Source: Actinomycetes bacterium (GTDB lineage Bacteria > Actinomycetota > Humimicrobiia > Humimicrobiales > Humimicrobiaceae). Taken from it: 13,620 nucleotides of DNA. Where the stretch lies: the NCBI GenBank assembly GCA_030609215.1, contig JAUWCR010000009.1:1-13620 (forward strand). The letters are read 5' to 3'. Positions 9,498-13,620 of this stretch are shown one piece after another. Both the position numbers and the translations under genes were made by a program. Position 1 is the first letter of the stretch. Each line of letters opens with the position of its first letter. The notes under the pieces are model-generated. The model had not been told where the DNA came from and made no database searches. It saw only the letters and a list, made by a program, of their open reading frames with translations.

Positions 9498-10802
9498 ATG
9501 GCAAATACTTTTAGCATAGAAGAAAAATTAGTATCAAGAGTAGAAGGTCACGGTGATCTAGTTTTAGATGTTAAGAATAAAAAGATAGAGAAATTAATAT
9601 TTAGAATTCCAGAGGCGCCAAGATTTTTTGAGGCAATGCTGGTTGGAAGAAAATATGATAAGCCGTCACATATTACGTCAAGAATATGCGGTATCTGTTC
9701 TGTTGCACATACCCTTGCTTCCATAAAAGCAACAGAGGCTGCCCTGGATATTAAACCATCTGGTCAAACTATAAAACTAAGAAAACTTATAATGCATCAT
9801 GAATGTGTCCAAAGTAATGTTTTGCATGTGTATTTTTTAGCAGCACCAGACTTTTTTGGTGTAGGAAGTGTTTTTCCGTTAATTAAAACTCATCCTGAAG
9901 TTGTAAACATTGCTCTAAGAGCTAAAATGATGGCTAATGAAATGGTTAGAATTATTGGCGGAAGAGCGGTACATCCTATTAGAACTGTAGTTGGAGGATT
10001 TACAAAGCTTCCAACAATGGAAGAAATGGTAAAAATGAAGGAAATGCTCAAGGCAAGCTATCCAGATTTTGAGAAATCTTTAGAAGTATTCAAAACAATA
10101 AAACTGCCTGATTTTGAAAGAGAAACAGAGTATATTTCCATAACTGATCCAACGGAATATGCTTTATACGATGGTAACATTAAATCAACTGATGGATGGG
10201 AAATTGATGATCAGGATTACTTGAGTAAAATAAATGAAAAAGTTGTTCAGCATTCTACTGCTAAACATTGCTGGTCTTCAAGAGATGCCTATTTTGTAGG
10301 CGCACTTGCGAGATTTAATAATAATTATGATCAGCTGTCAGATAATGCTAAAGAATACGCACAGGAATTAGGATTAAAAGCTCCATGTTACAATACTTTT
10401 ATGAATAATATTGCGCAGTTTGTAGAAGTTGTTCACAGTGTTGATGATAGTATTAAAATAATTGATGAGCTAATGGAAACCGGCCTTGATGAAGATAAAG
10501 CAATGGCAGAAATTAAAGTAAAGGCTGGAAGAGGAGTAGGTGTTAACGAAGCTCCAAGAGGACTGCTTATTCATGATTACACTTATGATGAAAACGGAAA
10601 GGTTGAAAAAGCTAATCTGATAATTCCTACTAACCAAAATTATGCAAATATTGAAAAAGATATGCAGGCATTGGTTCCAACTATTATTGATAAGTCTGAG
10701 GATGAAATAAAACTGGGTTGCGAGATGATGATTAGAGCTTATGATCCGTGTATATCATGTTCAACTCATTTCTTAAATATTAAGCTGGTAAATAAAAGTT
10801 AG
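9498..10802 (+). CDS. hydA: Group 3b-type [NiFe] hydrogenase large (alpha) subunit, catalytic
   Basis: The catalytic subunit, splitting or forming H2 at the NiFe(CN)2CO centre. The 434-aa protein carries the L1 motif RICGICSVAH (62-71; ligands C64 and C67) and the L2 motif DPCISCSTH (416-424; ligands C418 and C421), so all four metal ligands are present. RVEGHG (14-19) contains the conserved glutamate E16 of the proton path. Ten residues follow H424 (FLNIKLVNKS). Family knowledge says a specific endopeptidase cuts after this histidine once nickel is inserted; no such protease gene is in the window. Sequence and beta-gamma-delta-alpha order fit group 3b (bidirectional NAD(P)-linked, sulfhydrogenase), although 3b versus a neighbouring subgroup needs a tree. 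GGAGG at 9484-9488 precedes the ATG. It is the last gene of the operon, with a strong terminator downstream. Confidence 0.96.
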   Translation: MANTFSIEEKLVSRVEGHGDLVLDVKNKKIEKLIFRIPEAPRFFEAMLVGRKYDKPSHITSRICGICSVAHTLASIKATEAALDIKPSGQTIKLRKLIMHHECVQSNVLHVYFLAAPDFFGVGSVFPLIKTHPEVVNIALRAKMMANEMVRIIGGRAVHPIRTVVGGFTKLPTMEEMVKMKEMLKASYPDFEKSLEVFKTIKLPDFERETEYISITDPTEYALYDGNIKSTDGWEIDDQDYLSKINEKVVQHSTAKHCWSSRDAYFVGALARFNNNYDQLSDNAKEYAQELGLKAPCYNTFMNNIAQFVEVVHSVDDSIKIIDELMETGLDEDKAMAEIKVKAGRGVGVNEAPRGLLIHDYTYDENGKVEKANLIIPTNQNYANIEKDMQALVPTIIDKSEDEIKLGCEMMIRAYDPCISCSTHFLNIKLVNKS

Positions 10803-10854
10803 TGTTAATTTATTAAAAGGATTTTAGTAACAACACTGATTATAAAAATTGTAG

Positions 10855-10901
10855 TATTGCCAAAGCCAATATAATAATTATTGACTTTGGCAATATTTTT
10901 T
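10855..10901 (+). terminator. Intrinsic terminator of the hydrogenase operon
   Basis: TATTGCCAAAG at 10855-10865 pairs perfectly with CTTTGGCAATA at 10885-10895. Inner CAATA/TATTG arms extend the hairpin, and six T follow at 10896-10901. It lies about 50 nt after the hydA stop and isolates the operon from the dehydrogenase gene. Confidence 0.93.
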
Positions 10902-10907
10902 GTCTGG

Positions 10908-10916
10908 TGATAATAT
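10908..10916 (+). promoter_or_regulatory. Possible extended -10 element for the SDR gene
   Basis: TGA followed by TAATAT (10911-10916) forms an extended -10 element 56 nt before the ATG. No convincing -35 box is visible, because the upstream positions fall in the terminator stem. The strong terminator before it implies a promoter is needed somewhere here. Confidence 0.33.
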
Positions 10917-10971
10917 TAGGATAAAAATTGTAAAGAAATTAAGATATTAAACATTAAAAAGAGGAGTTTGA

Positions 10972-11697
10972 ATGGACTTAGAAGGAAAAGTAGTAATAGT
11001 AACCGGTGGTTCAAGTGGATATGGAAAAGGTATAGCAGGAGCATTAAAAAATAAGGATTCCAAAGTTTGGATTGTGAGCAGAAATGAAGATAGCTTAAAA
11101 AAAGCAGCAAGTGAATTAGAGGTTAATTACATTACTGGTGATATAACAAAATCTAAGGATTGGGATAATATAGTTAAAAAAATAATGGATCAGGAAGGAA
11201 GAATAGACATATTGGTCAATAATGCAGGAGGCGGAATAGCCATAAAACCTATTGTGGAGCAGACAGATGAAGAAATAGATGAATCCATAAAAGTTAATTT
11301 ATTGGGCCATGTCTATGGCATAACGAGAATAGCGAAAATAATGATAGAACAAAGGTCTGGAATTATTATAAATATAAGCAGTGTTTGTGCTGAACATGCA
11401 TGGCCGGAGTGGTCAGTATATTCAGCAGCAAAAGCAGGAATAGAACAATTAGCAAGATCATTGCATAATGAATTTAGAGAGCATAATGTGCATATTACAA
11501 CTGTAACACCTTCATGGGGTGCTACAAAATTTGCAGCTTCTTGTGATTTACCAAAGTACCCGGAAGATGTTGAGAAAAGAATTATGCAGCCTAAAGAAAT
11601 GGGTGATGTTATTGTTAAAATATGTACGATACCAGATCATCTGGTTATACCTAAATTCCGCATTCAACCAATGGTTCAGAAAATTAATCCAATGTAA
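10972..11697 (+). CDS. Short-chain dehydrogenase/reductase (classical SDR)
   Basis: A soluble 241-aa NAD(P)-dependent oxidoreductase of the classical SDR family. The Rossmann glycine motif is TGGSSGYG (11-18). NNAG is at 83-86. The catalytic tetrad is complete: N109, a serine at S136/S137, Y150 and K154 in YSAAK. An arginine (R37) just after the second beta strand suggests preference for NADP(H). Substrate cannot be assigned; 3-oxoacyl-ACP reductase-like enzymes and sugar or alcohol dehydrogenases share this layout, and no fatty-acid or sugar operon is adjacent to decide. GAGGAG at 10961-10966 fits the ATG. It stands alone, between the hydrogenase terminator and a separate promoter for the next gene. 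Confidence 0.9.
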   Translation: MDLEGKVVIVTGGSSGYGKGIAGALKNKDSKVWIVSRNEDSLKKAASELEVNYITGDITKSKDWDNIVKKIMDQEGRIDILVNNAGGGIAIKPIVEQTDEEIDESIKVNLLGHVYGITRIAKIMIEQRSGIIINISSVCAEHAWPEWSVYSAAKAGIEQLARSLHNEFREHNVHITTVTPSWGATKFAASCDLPKYPEDVEKRIMQPKEMGDVIVKICTIPDHLVIPKFRIQPMVQKINPM

Positions 11698-11732
11698 TTA
11701 AATTAGCTAATTAAATTACAGACACTTAAAAA

Positions 11733-11762
11733 TTGTGACAATTACTCAAAAGGTGTTACTAT
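11733..11762 (+). promoter_or_regulatory. Candidate promoter of the glycosyltransferase gene
   Basis: TTGTGA at 11733-11738 and TACTAT at 11757-11762 are separated by 18 nt. TG at 11754-11755 makes the second box an extended -10 element. The predicted leader is about 95 nt. The -10 box lies within the inverted repeat at 11751-11791. Confidence 0.42.
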
Positions 11763-11791
11763 ATATTGTATTGCTGATAGTAGAGTAACCT
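11751..11791. repeat. Inverted repeat over the glycosyltransferase promoter
   Basis: AGGTgTTACT (11751-11760) can pair with AGTAACCT (11784-11791), leaving one bulged G. An alternative inner pairing is ACTAT with ATAGT. It overlaps the candidate -10 box and start site, so it could be an operator or a leader hairpin. No T-run follows, arguing against a terminator. Confidence 0.35.
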
Positions 11792-11864
11792 GCAAAATGG
11801 TTTAATTCGGAATGTTAGCAGTTGGTTGTAAATATGGGTCATAAATAAGATTAAGGATTAAAAA

Positions 11865-13067
11865 ATGGGTTTTTTGCTTTATTATCAGTATATTATTCTG
11901 TTTGTACTGAGCCTGATGCTACTGAATACGGTAATTAATAATTTCGTTTTTAAAAATGTAGAGAATTATTCTTTAACTGGCCAAGTTTTAAAAAATCCTC
12001 CGCTCATATCAATTTTAATTCCCGCAAGAAATGAAGCTGGAAACATTTCAATTTGTTTAAAATCGCTTTTAAAGCAGGATTATCCAAATCTTGAGATAAT
12101 TGTTCTTAATGATAATTCAACTGACGGGACAAGCAAAGTGGTAAAAGTGATTGCTGAAAAAGACAACAGGGTCAGATTGGTAGAAGGCGCTCCCTTGGAA
12201 GATGGATGGATTGGTAAAAATTTTGCGTCTCACCAGCTTGCAAAGTATGCAAAAGGTGAATATTTTATTTTTACAGATGCAGACACCTTGCATTTCCCAA
12301 AAACTATATCAAGCGCTTTTGGCGCACTCATTACCACAAAAGTAGACGCACTCTCAATATACCCAAGACAGATAATGGTTACTTTTGCTGAGAGAATGAC
12401 AGTACCAATAATAAATATTGCACTTCAATGTTTTATACCTTTTATACTTATAAAGAAAAGTAAGAGCCCTTTATTCTGTACTGCAATAGGACAGTTCATG
12501 ATGTTTAAAAGGGAAGCTTATGAAAAAATAGGCGGATATGAATCAATTAAAGGAAATATGGTTGATGATATCCAGATTTCCAAGAGAGTAAAAAAATCGG
12601 GATATAAGTTTATGGTATTTGATGGAAGGAATACTATCTATTGCAGGATGTATAAGAGTTTGAAAGGAGTAATAATAGGCCTGGCAAAAAGCATATATCC
12701 AGCGTTTAATGGCAACATAGTAGCATTATTTTCATTTACTGGTTTACTTACTGCAACGCTTCTTATTCCTTTTATGCTTCTTCCATTAGGAGCTTTTTTA
12801 TTCGACTGGCCCGTTGCTATTATCAGATTAATAATTTTTCAGATTATTATTGTACTGGCGATAAAGACGATATTTGCAATAAAATATAAACAAAGAATGC
12901 TTGATATACTTCTTTCACCGGTATCCATGGCTATAATGGATGCCCTTATTTTTGTATCTTTTTTCCAGGCCAAGTATGGAGAAGGCCTTTCATGGAAGGG
13001 AAGAGTATATGATGTTTCAGGAAATGATAAAACAAAACTGGTAAGGGAAAATTCCTGGATAAATTAA
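11865..13067 (+). CDS. Membrane-anchored family 2 glycosyltransferase (CrtQ/HpnB-like)
   Basis: A 400-aa inverting GT-A fold transferase anchored in the cytoplasmic membrane. An N-terminal hydrophobic segment (about 8-29) is followed by the catalytic domain: ISILIPARNEAGN (48-60), LNDNSTDGT (81-89), GWIGKNFASHQLA (114-126), the metal-binding DAD (138-140), GQFMMFKREAYEKIGGY (209-225), and the catalytic acidic pair in VDDIQ (233-237). Hydrophobic segments at about 180-197, 287-313, 316-338 and 350-367 suggest several C-terminal membrane passes. The GWIGKN block and C-terminal GLSWKGRVYD resemble the subgroup that includes carotenoid glycosyltransferases (CrtQ/CruC) and hopanoid-associated HpnB, so a lipid-linked acceptor is likely. 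No carotenoid or hopanoid gene is in the window, so the acceptor is unknown. AAGGA at 11853-11857 supports the start. Confidence 0.88.
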   Translation: MGFLLYYQYIILFVLSLMLLNTVINNFVFKNVENYSLTGQVLKNPPLISILIPARNEAGNISICLKSLLKQDYPNLEIIVLNDNSTDGTSKVVKVIAEKDNRVRLVEGAPLEDGWIGKNFASHQLAKYAKGEYFIFTDADTLHFPKTISSAFGALITTKVDALSIYPRQIMVTFAERMTVPIINIALQCFIPFILIKKSKSPLFCTAIGQFMMFKREAYEKIGGYESIKGNMVDDIQISKRVKKSGYKFMVFDGRNTIYCRMYKSLKGVIIGLAKSIYPAFNGNIVALFSFTGLLTATLLIPFMLLPLGAFLFDWPVAIIRLIIFQIIIVLAIKTIFAIKYKQRMLDILLSPVSMAIMDALIFVSFFQAKYGEGLSWKGRVYDVSGNDKTKLVRENSWIN

Positions 13068-13091
13068 TTTTCTAATTCTGATTATATTATC

Positions 13092-13119
13092 TTAACTTTG
13101 GAGTAAACAAGTCTATAAT
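13092..13119 (+). promoter_or_regulatory. Orphan promoter upstream of the methyltransferase remnant
   Basis: A perfect TATAAT at 13114-13119 with TTAACT at 13092-13097, 16 nt apart. Its last two bases overlap the 16-bp palindrome. It reads towards the remnant at 13243 and no intact gene follows it, so it may be what is left of the promoter of the decayed gene. Confidence 0.42.
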
Positions 13120-13133
13120 AAGCATATGCTTAT
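13118..13133. repeat. Perfect 16-bp palindrome
   Basis: ATAAGCAT at 13118-13125 is followed by its exact reverse complement ATGCTTAT at 13126-13133. It has no loop and no T-run, and abuts the TATAAT box, which is the normal position of a repressor operator. Confidence 0.5.
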
Positions 13134-13190
13134 ATCCTAATTAATATTTGAAAGTCTTAGAATTGATTGCAATAAAGCAAATTTTAAGCT

Positions 13191-13228
13191 GACATCGGGT
13201 TTTAATAGTAAAATACCCATTTAATGTC
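13191..13228. repeat. Imperfect stem-loop
   Basis: GACAT (13191-13195) pairs with ATGTC (13224-13228), and GGGT (13197-13200) with ACCC (13215-13218), with TTT/AAA reinforcing the inner stem. No T-run follows. It ends 14 nt before the remnant frame begins. It may be a leader hairpin, a weak terminator of the glycosyltransferase transcript, or the scar of a rearrangement. Confidence 0.35.
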
Positions 13229-13242
13229 ACGGATTAATTTAA

Positions 13243-13467
13243 GGTTGGAAGAGGGGGACATTCCTTGACCTATGCACTGGCCCAGGTACCCAAGCAATTA
13301 AGTTATCAAATTTAGACTTTATTGTAACAGTCACAGATATTTCAGCCTCAGCAATAGAAAAGGTAAGAACACTGTCAGATACAGTAGAATTTATAAATGA
13401 TTCGATTGATGTCTTATTATATTTATCTTCTTCAACTTCATTCTTCATAGTATCTTTAAAATATTAA
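13243..13467 (+). pseudogene. Start-less remnant of a class I SAM-dependent methyltransferase
   Basis: An open frame of 74 codons running from just after a TAA (13240-13242) to a TAA at 13465-13467. It contains no ATG, GTG or TTG start codon. Residues 2-22 read W-K-R-G-T-F-L-D-L-C-T-G-P-G-T-Q-A-I-K-L-S: the beta1 strand and motif I (LDLCTGPG) of a Rossmann-fold methyltransferase, which holds the cofactor. About 12 residues on, VTVTDISASAIEKVR matches motif II, where the Asp binds the ribose. VEFINDSIDVL then fits the approach to the next strand, after which the sequence turns low-complexity and stops. Family members are usually around 180-260 aa, so both the N-terminus and the catalytic C-terminal half are gone. 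No N-terminal remnant is readable in any frame upstream. Interpretation as a decayed gene is inference; the motif reading is direct. Confidence 0.62.
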
Positions 13468-13619
13468 TCATTAATTTTGAAGGTATAGTTTTTAAATCCA
13501 TATTTTTTAATTAATAAATCTTCAATATTTTTGATTTTATTATTTATATCAAAAAATAAGTGACTCTTGCAGCTACAATCGGAACAACCGAAGTGATTTA
13601 TTGGGTAGGTTAAAGAATT
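13464..13619 (-). CDS. Partial C-terminal frame, possibly Fur family (runs off the right edge)
   Basis: A minus-strand frame open at the right window edge and stopping at plus 13464-13466; 51 residues are visible. It contains NHFGCSDC, that is His, two residues, then a CxxC pair, followed by a hydrophobic FF, acidic and IED-L residues, and KKYGFK near residues 38-43. This order (H, CxxC, a short strand, a helix with IE, then a [KR]xGFK turn) is what Fur/PerR-family dimerisation domains show. If that is right, the tail normally carrying HxLExxGxC and the second CxxC is missing, because translation stops 8 residues after GFK. It overlaps the methyltransferase remnant by 4 bases, tail to tail. 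Whether the gene is intact to the right cannot be seen; it may equally be a truncated remnant or an unrelated small zinc protein. Confidence 0.38.
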   Translation of the reverse strand, partial: NSLTYPINHFGCSDCSCKSHLFFDINNKIKNIEDLLIKKYGFKNYTFKIND

Positions 13620-13620
13620 G

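Larger units (their letters stand above)
13068..13620. other. Degenerate region without an intact gene
   Basis: These 553 bases after the glycosyltransferase contain no full-length gene. From left to right they hold a candidate promoter (13092-13119), a 16-bp palindrome (13118-13133), an imperfect stem-loop (13191-13228), a methyltransferase remnant on the plus strand (13243-13467) and a partial frame on the minus strand (13464-13619). No transposase, terminal inverted repeats or target duplications were found, so the cause of the decay is not visible. Confidence 0.6.

Noticed and set aside
11519..11701. 60-codon frame inside the 3' end of the SDR gene
   Set aside because: Same-strand shadow of a complete, motif-bearing SDR.
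13239..13448. 69-codon minus-strand frame
   Set aside because: The plus-strand frame over the same bases spells methyltransferase motifs I and II, whereas this frame resembles nothing and has no good ribosome-binding site.

Overview
The window is a piece of an A+T-rich bacterial chromosome. It opens inside a 23S rRNA gene: roughly the first 800 bases of that gene lie outside the window. A 5S rRNA follows, then a row of metabolic genes. The rRNA is clearly bacterial. The protein set (GTP-type PEP carboxykinase, a cytosolic group 3b-like [NiFe] hydrogenase, the hydrogenase nickel-insertion GTPase HypB) points to a strict or facultative anaerobe with H2-linked redox metabolism. I cannot place it to phylum from these genes. 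An uncultured anaerobic lineage such as Atribacterota would fit, but that is a low-confidence guess.

Layout: 1-2105 is the 3' part of the 23S rRNA. 2164-2277 is the 5S rRNA, ending in a hairpin and T-run. 2527-4398 (+) is a divergent PEP carboxykinase. 4451-5743 (-) is a DUF1015 protein, convergent with it. 5744-6023 is a divergent promoter region. 6024-6665 (+) is hypB. 6666-6827 is a repeat-rich regulatory region. 6828-10802 (+) is a four-gene hydrogenase operon in the order beta (Fe-S), gamma (FAD/NAD(P), 2Fe-2S), delta (small subunit), alpha (NiFe large subunit). A strong intrinsic terminator follows at 10855-10901. 10972-11697 (+) is a short-chain dehydrogenase. 11865-13067 (+) is a membrane-anchored family 2 glycosyltransferase. 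13068-13620 holds an orphan promoter/palindrome and two unlisted coding remnants that meet tail to tail: a start-less methyltransferase fragment (+) and a partial Fur-like C-terminus (-).

How the genes fit together: the hydrogenase exchanges electrons between H2 and NAD(P)H. Electrons pass from the NiFe site (alpha) through three Fe-S clusters (delta), then the ferredoxin-like subunit (beta), to the flavin subunit (gamma). HypB next door supplies nickel insertion for alpha. No other hyp gene and no maturation protease gene is visible. PEP carboxykinase links the C4 acid pool to gluconeogenesis. DUF1015, the SDR and the glycosyltransferase have no visible link to the hydrogenase; a strong terminator separates the last two from it.

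The main points worth a second look are: (1) replacement of the guanine-contact segment in the PEP carboxykinase; (2) the layered repeats upstream of the hydrogenase operon; (3) the two collapsed gene remnants with an intact-looking promoter and palindrome upstream, at 13092-13620. I did not find a convincing wholly new system. The rest of the window is recognisable metabolism.
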